A stretch of 64,000 nt of DNA from contig NC_066553.1 in NCBI RefSeq assembly GCF_024679095.1, forward strand, positions 5,679,538 to 5,743,537, in the 5' to 3' direction. How positions within the stretch are numbered: position 1 is the first letter of the stretch; each line of letters starts with the position of its first letter. Shown here in pieces: positions 47,919-59,411 of this stretch. This stretch comes from Eriocheir sinensis. Taxonomy: Eukaryota; Arthropoda; Malacostraca; Decapoda; Varunidae. The notes beneath the pieces were generated by a model. The model ran no database searches and was not told the DNA's origin. It saw only the letters and a program-made list of their open reading frames with translations. A program made the position numbers and the translations under genes.

Positions 47919-49518
47919 ATGGAGCTCGGCGAGCACGGTGCGGCTGGCGGAGCGAGTGGTGGGGGTAGTGGTGACCTTGAGGCTGATGAAGACGCTAAGC
48001 CTGGCCAGCTGGAGTTAATTGCCTCAATGTTGGCTGGCTTGAGGCAAGAAATAACGCTTCAAGGTCAAAAGCAGGCACAGCAGGCCGAGCGCTCCGAGGC
48101 ACAGGCCAGCAGGCTTGAGGAGCAGGCCCGTGAGCAGGCCGAGCGCTCCGAGGCACAGGCCAGCAGGCTTGAGGAGCAGGCCGGTGAGCAGGCCGAGCGC
48201 TCCGAGGCACAGGCCAGCAGGCTTGAGGAGGCACTACAAGCAAGCTTGGCTTCTGTGCGGCAGGAGGCACGGCAGTATACCGATCAGGCCTGTGAGGAGG
48301 TCCGGGGTGAGCTACAGAGGGGCCTAGAGGCACTGAGAGGTGAGGTGCAGGAGGTAAGGTTTGAGGCGAGGCAGGCTGCCGTGTGCTGCCCCAGAGGAAG
48401 TGCAGAGTGAGCCTTTGTGTGATTGGGGCAGTGTCAAGCCTCGCTGAGGCCACGCAGTGCATTCTCTGAGCCTCCGGGCCTGGCGTGTCCGGCCGGGGTC
48501 ACGGTCGGGGTTCAGCGGCTGGCGTGGGCTGCGGCAGGGGCGCGAGCGGCGGCCCCGCCACTGTTGCCAAACAGCCCGCCACCCTCGCCTCCTCACCTAA
48601 ACCCTACCCTGCCTCCTTTCTTGCCCTGAGTGCCTGCCTTCTACCCTGCTCGTTCGTTTCCTTCCCACGACCACCGCAGGCGTAAGCCGGCTGAGTATGA
48701 CGGCAAGGTAGCTTGGGAGGCCTACGTTGCTCAGTTCGTCATGCTCGCAACAGCTCAAGGGTGGACTGAGGAAGAAAAGGCGCTGCAGCTGGCAACGGCG
48801 CTGCGGGGCCCGGCACTCGAGATTCTCAGCCACCTTCCAGCCACCAAGCAAGCTTCCTTTACCAGCCTGTCGGAAGCCTTGCAGCGCCGCTTTGGGCACA
48901 GTCACCAGGCTGAGGTGTAGGGCTCAGCTGAAGAAGAGGGCGAGGCAGAAGGGCGAGACGCTGTCACAACTGGCGCAAGATGTGGAGGCCCTTGTGAGGC
49001 GGGCTTATCCGGCTGCTGGTGAAGACATGACGACCGTCCTCGCCCGTGACGCCTTCGTAGATGCTCTGCAGGACCACCAGCTGCAGATCTACGTAAAGCA
49101 AGCCCACCCTGGTGACCTGCAGGTGGCTTTGGCGAGGGCCATGGAGTTCGAGGCGTTTCTCAAGACGTCAAGCCGCCTCGCTGACTACGCCAAGCCTCGG
49201 AACGACGTGCGAGGCCGGAAGGCGAAGTTCGAGCGTAAGGCGGCGTCGAGGAGACGAGCCCCGAGTTTGGTGGCCGTTGCTGGGGCTGCGGTGAGAAGGG
49301 CCACAGACGCGACCGGTGTCCGAGGGGCGAAGGACGCGATACCACGACCGGCCCAAGTCTTGGGGCTTCCAGACTTGCTGCAAGGACTGCGGCAAGTCTG
49401 ATCACCGCTCCAGCGCCTGCCCCAAGCCGAAGCAAGTGGCGCAGGCGGGAAACAGCAGCGGGCTGGACAAGGGGGCGACTACCCAGCCTGCCAAGGTCGA
49501 CACGCCCCCACTTGTGTA
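47919..49518 (+). pseudogene. Gypsy gag (frameshifted)
   Basis: Start ATG at 47919 (MELGEHGAAGG). Then a Gln/Glu/Ala coiled coil made of three 54-bp repeats (QAERSEAQASRLEEQA), a gag core (KVAWEAYVAQFVMLATAQGW, ALRGPALEILSHL) at 48690-48920, and two CCHC knuckles (CWGCGEKGHRRDRC near 49275; CKDCGKSDHRSSAC near 49380). At least three frame changes occur, for example at the TAG at 48918. Confidence 0.88.
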
Positions 49519-49542
49519 AGATGCCGCCATACCACTAGTTCG

Positions 49543-50058
49543 GTGCAGGTGGAGGGCAACGTAGACGGTAAGTCTTGCCGCCTGACAGTCGACACCGGGG
49601 CTGAAAAGACCCTGGTGCGCCCCGAGTTGCTGGACGCTGAGCGGCTCCCAGACGCCCCGCAGAGATTGTGCGGCGTGACGGGGCATTGCGTGGCACTCCA
49701 GGGGCCTGTAGTGGCTCGTGTCGGCGTGGGCGGCGCAGAAGAGCGGCTGCCAGTGTACGCCGCCGACCTGGATGAAGAGGGCTTGCTCGGTTTTGACTAC
49801 CTGGTGCAGACTGGCGCATGTATCGACTTTGGACGGAAGCGGATGAGGGTGCACGGACAAGAGGTGCCCTGGCTTCCGGAAGTCGGTTGTGCCGAGGTAG
49901 TGACGGCCGAGCGACTGCACCTTGCCCCCAGGACGGAGCGACGAGTCCAGTGTCGACTGTCGAGGGTGATGCACGACGCGGAAGGCATAGAACCCTCAGA
50001 AAACCTGCACCTGACTTACGGTGTGGCAGTCGGGAGGAGCCTCGTGGGAGCGGGGTAG
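49543..50058 (+). pseudogene. Gypsy aspartic protease region
   Basis: 171 open residues with the DTGA active-site motif (RLTVDTGAEKTLV) and the second hydrophobic block LLGFDYLVQTGACIDF. It releases pol enzymes in an intact element. Confidence 0.88.
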
Positions 50059-50192
50059 GAGTTAGGGACAGTACTTGTTGCTAACTTCTCTGACGAGGCT
50101 CGGAGACTACCCGCTGGTGCCAGACTAGGCACATGTGAAGAGGTGGAGCGAACTGAACAGCCGTCGAAGAGTGCGTCTACGCCTGCGGAGGA

Positions 50193-51130
50193 GTGCTGCC
50201 TGACTTCCTTGAAGACCTGGCGCTCAGGGGCTCCGCTAACCTGACGGAGTCGCAGGCGGAGAGGGTGCGCCACACCTTGACGCAGTACTCAGACGTGTTC
50301 AGCTGGGGCGACTTGGACTTGGGCCGCACGTCGCTGGTGAAACACAGCATCAACACTGGAACCAGCGCGCCCATCAAGTGTCCCCTCGACGTATCGCACC
50401 TGCCCGACGAGAGGAGATGCAGCGCACCGTCAACGACCTGGCAAATCAGGGGTGATCGAGAAGTCCGACAGTCCGTGGTCTTCAGCGGTAGTCCTGGTTA
50501 AAGAAGGACGGCACACAACGCTTCTGTGTGGACTACCGGGCACTGAATGACGTGACTGTGAAGGATTCTACCCCTGCCGAGGATCGACGACACCTTGGAC
50601 GCGCTGGTAGGGGCGAGGTGGTTCTCCACGCTCGACCTGAAGTCGGGCTACCACCAGGTGGAGATGGCCGAAGAGGACAAGCCGAAGACAGCCTTTTCCT
50701 TCGGGCAGGGCTTGTGGCAGTTAAATGTCATGCCCTTCGGCCTCTGCAACGCCCTGGCTGTTTTGAACGTCTGATGGAGCGGGTGCTGGACGGCCTGCAG
50801 TGGAGGACGGCCCTCATCTACCTCGACGACGTCATCGTCTACACGGAGGCACCTTCGAGGAGGAGCTGGGAGGCTGGAGGAGGTCCTGCAACGCCTGAGG
50901 AAGGCTAACCTCAAGCTCAGCCCCAAGAAGTGCTCCCTCTTCCAGTACGAGGTGCCGTTCCTGGGCATGTCGTCAGCAAGGACGGCGTGCGCACAGACCC
51001 GCAGAAAGTGGCAGCAGTAGCAGACTGGCCTCGGCCCACTAACGTAGCTGAGGTCAGGAGCTACTTGGGTCTGTGCACCTACTACCGTCGCTTCGTGCAG
51101 GACTTCGCCACCATCGCGGCGCCCCTACAC
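50193..51130 (+). pseudogene. Gypsy reverse transcriptase (frameshifted)
   Basis: LTESQAERVRHTLTQYSDVF, DYRALNDVTVKDS, WFSTLDLKSGYHQVEM, LNVMPFGLCNA and the catalytic LIYLDDVIVYTE (YLDD at 50819-50830), followed by [15 protein letters not shown] thumb sequence. Frame changes occur near 50410, 50580, 50755, 50870 and 50950. Confidence 0.92.
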
Positions 51131-51868
51131 CGCCTCACTCGTAAAGGAGTGCCTTTCGAGTGGGACGAGGCGTGCCAGGCTGCGTTCGACGGCCTGAAGA
51201 GGGCCCTAGTGGAGGCGCCGGTCCTGCCGTACCCCAACCCGAAGCTCCCTTACCTGCTTGACACCGACGCCAGTGCGGAGGGCATCGGGGCTGTCTTGTC
51301 GCAGGTGAAGGATGGAAGGAGCACGTGGTGGCCTACTACAGCGCCAAGTTCAGTAGGCCTGAACGCAACTACTGCGTGACCAGGAAGGAGCTGCTGGCAG
51401 TAGTAAAAGTCTCGAGCACTTCCAGCCGTACCTCTACGGCGCTGAGTTCACCGTCCGGACCGACCACGCTGCCCTGCAGTGGTTGAAAACACTGAAGGCG
51501 CCGGAGGTCAGCTGGCGAGGTGGTTGGGAAGGCTCGAGCAGTTCAACTACCGGATTGTTCACCGCCCGGGTCGTGTGCACAGCAACGCCGATAGTTTGAG
51601 CCGGCGCCCGTGTGAGGCAGGTTGCTCTCACTGTGCTAGCAAGGACCCCGACCCTGTGACTCGACGCCCGTGTGAGGCAGGTAGCTCACATTCCGTCCCT
51701 GAAGGACCTGACGCCGTGAGTCAGAGCCCGTGTGAGGCAAGCTACTCACACCAGGCGCGTCGGGACCCTGACCCTGTTTGCCGACGCTTAACAGTGCCTG
51801 CCAACGCCACTGAAGGCAACGACCGGTGGCGTGAGGCACAGAGCGCAGACCCGCTCTTGCTCCTGTAG
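51131..51868 (+). pseudogene. Gypsy RNase H and Cys-rich linker
   Basis: [17 protein letters not shown] and later the tail RIVHRPGRVHSNADSLSRRP. A linker with three repeats of RPCEAGxSH follows (51605-51750). Frame changes near 51310, 51400 and 51500. Confidence 0.88.
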
Positions 51869-52069
51869 TGCGTTGGCTCAGGGCCAGCGGGGACCCCGGT
51901 GGGAGGAAGTGTCGGCGGAGAGTCCTGCCACTAAGTGCCTCGTCGACCAGTGGGTGAGGCTGCGGTTGGACCGGTGGGGAGTGCGAGGACCGCGGTTGGA
52001 GGTGTTATGCGGAGTGGGCAGAGACGCCTGGGTAGTGGTGGTACCCCGTGCAAAGCGTGCTGAGGTGTT

Positions 52070-53412
52070 ACGTTAGTTGCACGCCGGTGTTAATAGTGGC
52101 AACTTGGGCGAGAAAAGACCATAAACGTCTCCGCCAGCGCTTCTACTGGGTCGGTATGCGGAACGACGTTTCCGAGTGGTGTCGGGCCTGTGACGTTTGT
52201 AGTGCGAAAAAGGGCCCCACACGCCGGAATCGGGCTCCGCTTCAGTTGTACAGCGTGGGGGCGCCAATGGAGCGGGTTGCTGTAGATATTGCTGGCCCGC
52301 TGCCCATGACGCCCCGGGGCAATCGTTTCGTATGCGTCGTGATGGACTACTTCACGAAGTGGCCTGAGGCGTATGCGCTCCCGAACCACGAGGCTGAAAC
52401 AGTGGCGAGTGTCCTAGTAAACGAGTGCTTCACCCGGTTCGGTGTGCCGTCAGAACTGCACTCAGACCAGGGCCGTGAGTTCGAGTCCCGTGTGTTCCGT
52501 GAGTGCTGCGACTTGCTGGGAGTGCGGAAGACCCGAACGACGCCACTCCACCCGCAGTCGGACGGGATGGTGGAGCGGTTCAACCGGACACTCGCACAGC
52601 AGTTGGCCAAGTATTGCGGGCAAACCAGGAGGACTGGGACGTCAAGTTGCCCGCAATGCTGATGGCGTACCGGTCCGCTGTGCACGAGGCCACTGACTAT
52701 ACACCCGCACGTCTTATGTTTGGCCGCGAGCTCAGACTCCCCGTGGATCTGGCGACGGGGCGGCTGCCGGACGTGGGCCTGCCGACTGTCACCTCTGGCT
52801 TCGCTGCCGCGCTGCAGGAGAACCTGGTCGAGGTCCATCACCAGGTGCGCGGCAAGCTCAGAGTGGCAGGCCAGGCGATGAAGGACTACTACGATCGCCG
52901 CATGCGGGACGTGAAGTATGCGGTGGGTGACAGAGTGTGGCTGCATAACCCTCGCCGGAAGAAAGGGTTATCACCGAAGCTGCAGAGTCCCTGGGAGGGG
53001 CCCTACACGGTGATTGCAGTCCTGTCCGCTGTCACCTACCGCATCAGGAGGGCCGCAAACGCTCCTCTGTCGTCCACGTTGACCGGCTCTGGCGCTACCA
53101 TGGGCCGGGCCGTTACTCCTGGGGTACTGGCGCTGAGGAGGACCCTGACTACCCCAGTAGTGACGAGGAGGACCGGGCAGAACTTGACCCGGTGGACGTC
53201 GAGGTCGCGGATGATGTGGAGGAGGAGGCAGGTGGAGACGCCGACCTGGAGGCCGGCTCTGCTGGTGACCTGGACCAGCCCGCTGCCTCTCACTCGCCCT
53301 CACCTCCACCGCGACGACCAAGACGTGAGAGGAGGAGGCCAGGATGGCTTACAGATTTTGATACAGAATGATTTGTTTAGTTCCCCAGTTATGTTTTATT
53401 TGTTTTGTTAAG
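52070..53412 (+). pseudogene. Gypsy integrase
   Basis: Zinc-binding part (RQRFYWVGMRNDV, CRACDVCSAKKG); core with VAVDIAGPLP (Asp), LHSDQGREF (Asp) and DGMVERFNRTL (Glu). After a shift near 52620 it continues with AMLMAYRSAVHEATDYTPAR and the GPY-type C-terminus SPWEGPYTVI. The second His of the zinc finger appears as Asn (SGNLG), real or a base error. Confidence 0.92.
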
Positions 53413-53436
53413 TTGGCGAGGCGGGTCGCCTGCGCT

Positions 53437-53450
53437 TAAGGGGGGGGTAG
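53437..53450 (+). other. Polypurine tract
   Basis: AAGGGGGGGTAG immediately before the 3' LTR, the expected plus-strand primer. Confidence 0.8.
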
Positions 53451-53894
53451 TGTTACGCCAAGGCTTAGCTTAGTTTAAATTGTAATTGGCGCCACGTGAC
53501 GTAATGAGGGTTCCTGCGGCCCCGTTGAGGGGCGGGCTGGAGAGGACGCCATGCGGCGAGGAAGAGTGGAGACGGAGAGAAGACAAAGGACGCGCTCGCC
53601 TGTGCTCTGTGCCTTAGGACTTAATCGCCTGTGATTTGTGCCTTGACTGCCTCCCCCTTGGACTATAAGGATTGTACAACGTGCTATTGCTTAGTAAACC
53701 CCAAGAAAGTCCGCCCTGTATTTAATTGTGCCTCGCTGTGTGCTCTGTGGGTGTGTGCGAGTGTGTCCGCCGGAGTGTCTTTGTGTCTGCTGTCCGCCTC
53801 GTGGGAGCACTGTGTTTTCCATATCGAGCCCAGTTTAAGTAATTGGGAGAGCACCTGTCTGCCTGTGTGAGGGGTAGACAAGTGGAGTACAACA
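53451..53894 (+). repeat. Gypsy 3' LTR
   Basis: 444 bp, TGTTACGCC...TACAACA, 99% identical to the 5' LTR. Confidence 0.95.
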
Positions 53895-54352
53895 ATATCA
53901 TTCTGACTTCTGTTGGAGAGGAGTGAGACAAGAGGTCTTTTAGCAGTTCCTTGCTTCTGTTTTACCAATTCCAAATGCAGTTTAATTACACTGTCATATT
54001 TACCAAATACCTCTACCAACTCTATGAAATTACCTCTATTTTGGCTTGACGGGTTCTCATCATCTCCTCTGAAAGGCAATCCCTGTCTTGCCAGGTAAAG
54101 TGTGGTGGCTAGTAAGCGGGACAAGATTTCTCTGTTTTTTTCTCTTTCCCTGTCTTTAGCAGCTTGTGATGCACGGTCACCCATTTCGAAAGCTACCTCC
54201 AGTGATCTCTTTTTTGAATTGTTCCACCTCACCATACTACACATGTGTGATTCTGAGGCACTGTGACCTTTAATTCTATCAAGAGCCTTTCTCCACTGAT
54301 TAACTCCTTCTGATTTCCATGTTTTCCGGTTTATGTATGCTGCAAAAGGGCA
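53895..54352 (-). pseudogene. hAT transposase, N-terminal part
   Basis: The minus-strand frame reads CPFAAYINRKTWKSEG, GVNQWRKALDRIKGH (TTF-type zinc finger), GDDENPSSQNRGNFIELVEV and ends SLLSNRSQND at the Gypsy junction, in phase with 47398. A stop precedes the CPKCPF segment, so the true N-terminus is missing or spliced. Confidence 0.85.
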
Positions 54353-54420
54353 CTTCGGGCATCAAGGTTCAAAGGGGCAGGGGCTCGAGCCCCCTCCGCC
54401 CCCCCCTCTGCACGGCCCTG

Positions 54421-55331
54421 GTTGCTATCCATATATAGGAGCCTTGTCCGCCCTCGTTTGGAGTGGAAGGGTGCCGAGTGTACATTAAAGATATAATTCC
54501 TGTTTTTTTTAATCATGGAGGAGTCGAGGTGTAGAATTTTTCACCTAAGTTACATGAAGGATAGGTATAGTGCTTCTGTACCCCATCAGAATAAGATGAA
54601 CTGGCCGAATATATGTAAACTAAACAACCAATAATGAATTCACTCGCGCTCCTGGGCTAGCCGGAGAGTGATTATTTAGTGTGTTATATTAATATGATGT
54701 TAATGTTATTCATAAGTGTTAATTTACTGAGACAAGCTCTGGCCTCTTCCCCATGCAGGTGCTCTACTGAAATGAGCTGTTACCCCCTCGTTGTGTGTTG
54801 TTTGGATTAGGGGATTAACCCAAAGGATTGTATATTTCTTTGATTGTGTGGATTTAGGATCACCCCATCGTAAACCCACACGATTGCCTTGCCTAATGAT
54901 CGACTCGGTGAACACATATTGAAATGTAGAAGGGGGTAATTGCTAGTGGAATAATTCATCGTTGAAGCCTAGTTTAGGGTAGTTCTTGTGTAAGGTTACT
55001 TAGTATACATTAGGTGTCAAGCTATGGCCAGTGAACTAGTGACATGATCTGTGATGGGTATGCCCTACATATGGTGGATAAGGTGAGGAGTTGTAATTAG
55101 TGTTGTTCATTCACTTTAGTTGAGCTCGGCTACTGCTACCAACAGAATTACGAAAGTGAATGTTAATAAATCTCATGGCAACTGAACCTCTGTGATACTT
55201 ACCCCCAATAACTAAGAAGTACCTTTGACAGTAATTCAATGCAGAGAAACGTACGCGAAGGCAACACACTAGTGGCTAGAGCGGTGGGATACTCATCATT
55301 GTTTACCTGAAGTGCCTACTAGTCACAGATC
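54421..55331. other. No gene recognised
   Basis: AT-rich sequence between the hAT end and the SGNH-like frame. It may hold the LTR or leader of the next element, but I cannot show a partner LTR. Confidence 0.4.
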
Positions 55332-55847
55332 ATGTGGAAAATAGCGCCGGTAGGCCATGGCCAAATTCCAAAACAGTTTAACTTCCCTGGAGCACACGTT
55401 AGGATTTTTCGTGCCCCCGGAGCAGAAGCTAACTCTTTCTTTGAAGATTCCCGTATGAATGAGGTGCTAGAATGGGAGCACGATATAACCATTATGTGGA
55501 TCGGAAGTAACGACATCACCAGTAATACTGACCCAGAAATCGTTTTCAACCACATCAAAGAAATTTGTTACGCTATCGAGGATAACTGCCAGTCTGTAGT
55601 GTTTATATGCCAAGTTGAACCTAGACTCCATCCCAGAAATCTTTCTCACGAACAGTACAAGAAAATTCAATGCGGTATTAACAAGAGAATAAAGAAAAAA
55701 CTACATGTACGTAACATTCATTTCAACAGCCTGCAATTTGTGGAAGAACTAGCTGGTGACGGAGTACATTGGAGTGAAGCCGGTCAAATGAGAGTCGAAG
55801 CAAAATTCAGAAAGGCTATCAAAAGCTTCATTGGAGAAGATGACTGA
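55332..55847 (+). CDS. SGNH-hydrolase-like ORF of a Gypsy-like element (171 aa)
   Basis: Open 171-codon frame resembling SGNH/GDSL esterase-fold proteins found beside retroelement genes. Block III IGSND (GxND, 55501-55515) and block V DGVHWSEAGQ (DxxH, near 55759) are clear. Block I, where GDS should supply the nucleophile, reads VGHGQ, so the Ser appears lost unless the true start lies upstream. A gag-like and RNase H/integrase series on the same strand follows, so I read it as part of that element. Function unproven. Confidence 0.55.
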   Translation: MWKIAPVGHGQIPKQFNFPGAHVRIFRAPGAEANSFFEDSRMNEVLEWEHDITIMWIGSNDITSNTDPEIVFNHIKEICYAIEDNCQSVVFICQVEPRLHPRNLSHEQYKKIQCGINKRIKKKLHVRNIHFNSLQFVEELAGDGVHWSEAGQMRVEAKFRKAIKSFIGEDD

Positions 55848-56039
55848 TGAGTGAGGTGTGGGTACAATAAGGTAACAGGGTACTGGAGTGTACGCCCGTA
55901 CCGAAGGTAAACGGGGATCGAGCCTCTACCTGTAACCCCTGAAACTACATCTCACCCATCATGAGGAGTCCAATTAAAAGAAAGAAAAATGAATGAGAAA
56001 CCACTACGACAACAGTGGGGTTCATATGATCAATTAATG

Positions 56040-56555
56040 GGAAATAAAAACTTCACCACTACAGGACCCAGCGCCTGATGGGCGGTTCGCCAGGGATATC
56101 GATGCTTTAGAGCAGGATGTAGGTTACCTCAAGGATGTATTAACCCGGCAAAATGAAGTTATTCAAAGACTTGGTGATCAGTTACTAACTCCCCCACGAC
56201 CAGTCACAGGGAATACAAAATCGTGAGAATGAACCGCTGGATCTTAGAAATGAGAGAATATAACTATGAAATACAGTACTTAAAGGGGAAGTACAACTTT
56301 GTGGCTGACCAACTCTCAAGGCCAGAGAGAATCATTCAACGTACTTCTGAAACCACATTGCTAGGTCTTCCTAAATTAGTTATTAAAGAATGTCAGAGAG
56401 AAGTGAAATGAAGAGAATTAGTTGAATACCTGGAAGGAGGCTCTATCCCTACCAAACGTTATCACAAAACTATCTGACAGCAGTTTGTAATAATGGATGA
56501 GATTCTATACTATACTAGGGAAACAATTGATGGAAGCATACATTACACTCTGGTA
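56040..56555 (+). pseudogene. Gypsy-like relic: coiled-coil piece and RNase H tail
   Basis: RFARDIDALEQDVGYLKDVL runs to a stop at 56223, then NRWILEMREYNYEIQYLKGK and YNFVADQLSRP (RNase H C-terminus). Most of gag, protease and RT is missing between them. A stop follows at 56409. Confidence 0.75.
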
Positions 56556-56556
56556 G

Positions 56557-57099
56557 CAGAGGTGGGCGCGGTACTGAAAAATCAGTAGTGCAGTTGCGGT
56601 AGTGCGGTACTTTTTCCGGAGTAGTGTGGTTGCGGTAGTGCAGTCCCATTTTTTTCTTTCCCAGTGTAGTACATGGTGTGCGGTGCTGCGGTAGCGGTAG
56701 TCAAAAAATGAAAAATTGGCCGGCACCACAGACGAGTCCGGGGTTGAAATGGCCGGCACTGAGCGGGTTAAAGAAGACTCGCAGTGTAGTAGTTTAGTCT
56801 GTCTATTTAGTATTTAATTTTGAACAATAACTGAAAAGTCAGAATGATTGAATCACTGATTCTGATGACTGATATCGATTGATTGAGTCCGATTCACTGT
56901 AAAATAAAAAAATAAATAAAAAAATAAAAATATTTGTGAGCATGCGGTGCAGCAAATGTCATCTTCGATAGCTTTCAAAGTACCGCAAAAAAGTACCACA
57001 GGATTTTTTAGTGCAGTATTTCCAGAAATTTTGCAGTAGTGCGGTACTCTTTTTGTGATACAGTACTACTGCACTAAGTACCGCACTTGCCCACCTCTG
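56557..57099. mobile_element. hAT-type MITE inside the Gypsy-like relic
   Basis: 543 bp, inverted ends CAGAGGTGGGC / GCCCACCTCTG, flanked by a degraded 8-bp target duplication (TCTGGTAG / CCTAGTAG). Interior is AT-rich with repeated GTAGTGCGGTAC motifs. Confidence 0.88.
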
Positions 57100-57960
57100 C
57101 CTAGTAGTACCTCACAGTTTAAAGACCGAAGCTTTACAACACGCTCACAAAATATCAGGTCATTTAGGACAAAAGAAAACTATCAAAAAGGCAGAAGAGC
57201 TATTCTATTGGTGCAACTTGAAGGTAGATGTCTGTAACTATGTACAACAATGCTCAACTTGCCAACGATTTAAGGGTTAAGGATTACAGCAGCCCTGGCG
57301 GGAATTACCTTCAGTGGGGAAACCTTTGGAAAGAGTAGGTGTCGATCTAACTGACCTGATTGCTGGAAGTCAGGGATACCGATATGTGTTCACCATCGTC
57401 TGTCATTATAGTCGTTTCGGTAAATTCTACCCCCTTAAATCTAAACAGACTGTCGATGGTGGAAGCTCTAGGACAGTATGTGGCTGACTATGGGGAGCCT
57501 GAGGGTATCGTCCTGGACAACGGAGGCGAGTTCACTTCGAACGCCTTCCAGGATTTCTGCCAGCAACACCTCATCACACTATACAACACTACCCCCTATC
57601 ACCCCGCGGGAAATGCAATCACGGAAAGGATGCATCGCACGCTCAAGTCAGGATAATCCTGGCTGCGCTATGCCAGGGTCATCCCTTACCATGGCCACGG
57701 CTTCTCCAGACGTGCCAGGCCACTATGAATGCTGCTGTCCACACCAGCACTGGACAGCAACCTTACTATGCCTTCTTTTCGCGACACGCTCCCCGAATGG
57801 TTGGTACCCGCCTACCTGCCGTGGATGGAGAGGAGCTAGGACGATATTACGGTCGCACACCGCATCATTCGGGAAACACACGAAAAGATGACCTGAAAGT
57901 ACAGGAGTGTGGCGAATAGAAAGCGCAAGGAGCAGAGGGTGGAAAGAGACGCTTTAGTGT
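57100..57960 (+). pseudogene. Gypsy-like integrase relic
   Basis: Zinc finger ALQHAHKISGHLGQKKT and CSTCQRFKG, core VGVDLTD, GIVLDNGGEFTSNAF, NAITERMHRTL (D, D, E all visible). Several stops and shifts. Confidence 0.88.
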
Positions 57961-57996
57961 GGGTTCAGCGAGAGACAACACAATCCGGGATGTGTA

Positions 57997-58337
57997 AAGC
58001 CCCTATTATCGTTCCTCTTACAACCAACCCCAACCGGGTAGCGAAGAAAATTCTCTGCCCTCTCTGAGAGATTATTTACGATTTGAGCGGCGGTGGCAAG
58101 TGGGTCAGTGTAGCACTGGATGGTGGAGAGGTGACATGCCTTCTCGGCGACAATCTTGTTGCTATTGCTCGCAGTTGTGTTTTAAGGTTACGACGGCCAA
58201 CTTTAGTACTGGCGAAAGTTCATCCGCCGTGGTGGGCCGCGTTTCATCGATGTTTGCTATCCACCGCTCGGTTTGAACATATGCTAGTGTCGCGACCGAC
58301 GGCGCCGTAGGAAACCGGATACGTGTAATAGGGGCTT
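57997..58337. mobile_element. MITE inside the integrase relic
   Basis: 341 bp, ends AAGCCCCTATTATCG and CGTGTAATAGGGGCTT, inverted. The Gypsy frame resumes directly after it. Confidence 0.8.
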
Positions 58338-58339
58338 AA

Positions 58340-58527
58340 AAAGTTAAGTGTCCGATGGAACGGTCCATATCAGGTAGCGGAAGTGTTGCGGAATGGTGGT
58401 GCTTATGTCGCGAAGGACCCATTTTCGGGCCAAATGTTACAGCGAGTGGCAGAGAAATTGGCGTCTGCTGGATTTAGCGGTATGGTTGTAGGCTATATAG
58501 TAGATTGTAGGCCAATAAGCTGGTAAA
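58340..58527 (+). pseudogene. Gypsy-like integrase C-terminus (GPY module)
   Basis: Reads KLSVRWNGPYQVAEVLRNGG and AYVAKDPFSGQML to a stop, the GPY/F module, separated from the core by the MITE. Confidence 0.82.
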
Positions 58528-59411
58528 GTAGTGACTAGCGACTGTAGTGTGAGTAGTACTTACAACTTGAGTTCCACAACCAAATGAGAGGTAAGCATGT
58601 GTGGGCTGGACCAACCCATCCACCCTTCCCCCCCTCCTGCCTTATCACAGCCCAGCTAGGGTAAGGGTAGCATGTGATGACAGAAGTGGGGTGAGGGTGG
58701 GGGGGGTTAGAAGGCACAGGAATGCTTAACCAATTATTACTAATACCATTGGTCTGGTCGTAAGTGCGAGCAGTTGTAAGTCACATATGTCGTAACTCAA
58801 GGACTACCTGTATTAGTAATGTTATTGGCATGATTGAAAGTTGCATATGTCATAACTGAGGACTACCTGCATTGTGATGGGGCTGTTGTTGTGGGATGCC
58901 ATTTTGGTTGTGACCAGCTTATCAGCTGTCCAGTTTGCTGAATATGTTCAGTAAGTGCGAGGTTCGGTTCAGTGGTGGGCCGGTTGAACATGTACCCACA
59001 CATTGATTGGTGGTGGTGGAAACAAAGTTGACCTGGCAGTGCTTGTCCAGACAGTCTAGTTTTGTCTGCTCGACTGTAATTACCTTCACTCTTGTCCTTT
59101 GTGCCTCACTTTTCATCTAATGCAAAAATCAAACTTAGTTATATACGGAAATGGTCGAAAATAGTGAACTCTTCAGTTCATATAATGTCATTGACAAGGT
59201 TTGTTGTAAGTGAAAAGTTCAAGTCCCTTGGATATAACTGATTTTTGGATATAATGTTACTCCCTTCCCCAATTGGTTTATAAAAGCAAGAGTTTATACT
59301 GATGTACTGGTAGGAGAATAAGTTATTGTAATAAATATAGTTCCTTTCTTTATTTGTATACTCTAGACAGCTTTTATCTCTCATAGAACAAATCTGAGTT
59401 TCACAAAATGC
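58528..59411. other. No gene recognised
   Basis: AT-rich intergenic sequence with a duplicated CATATGTC(A/G)TAACT...GGACTACCTG motif near 58780-58870. TTTATT at 59348-59353 could be a minus-strand AATAAA for the ATPase gene. Confidence 0.4.

Larger units (their letters stand above)
47401..53894 (+). mobile_element. Full-length Ty3/Gypsy LTR retrotransposon
   Basis: 6,494 bp: near-identical LTRs, primer site, gag, protease, RT, RNase H, integrase, polypurine tract. It is inserted in hAT transposase codons with a 4-bp imperfect target duplication (ATAG left, ATAT right). The coding frame is broken by many 1-nt shifts. Confidence 0.95.
45357..54420 (-). mobile_element. hAT transposon split by a Gypsy insertion
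   Basis: Ends are 15-bp inverted repeats CAGGGCCGTGCAGAG (45357-45371) and CTCTGCACGGCCCTG (54406-54420), typical hAT termini. Without the Gypsy element the hAT is about 2.57 kb. I do not find a matching 8-bp target duplication. Confidence 0.88.
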
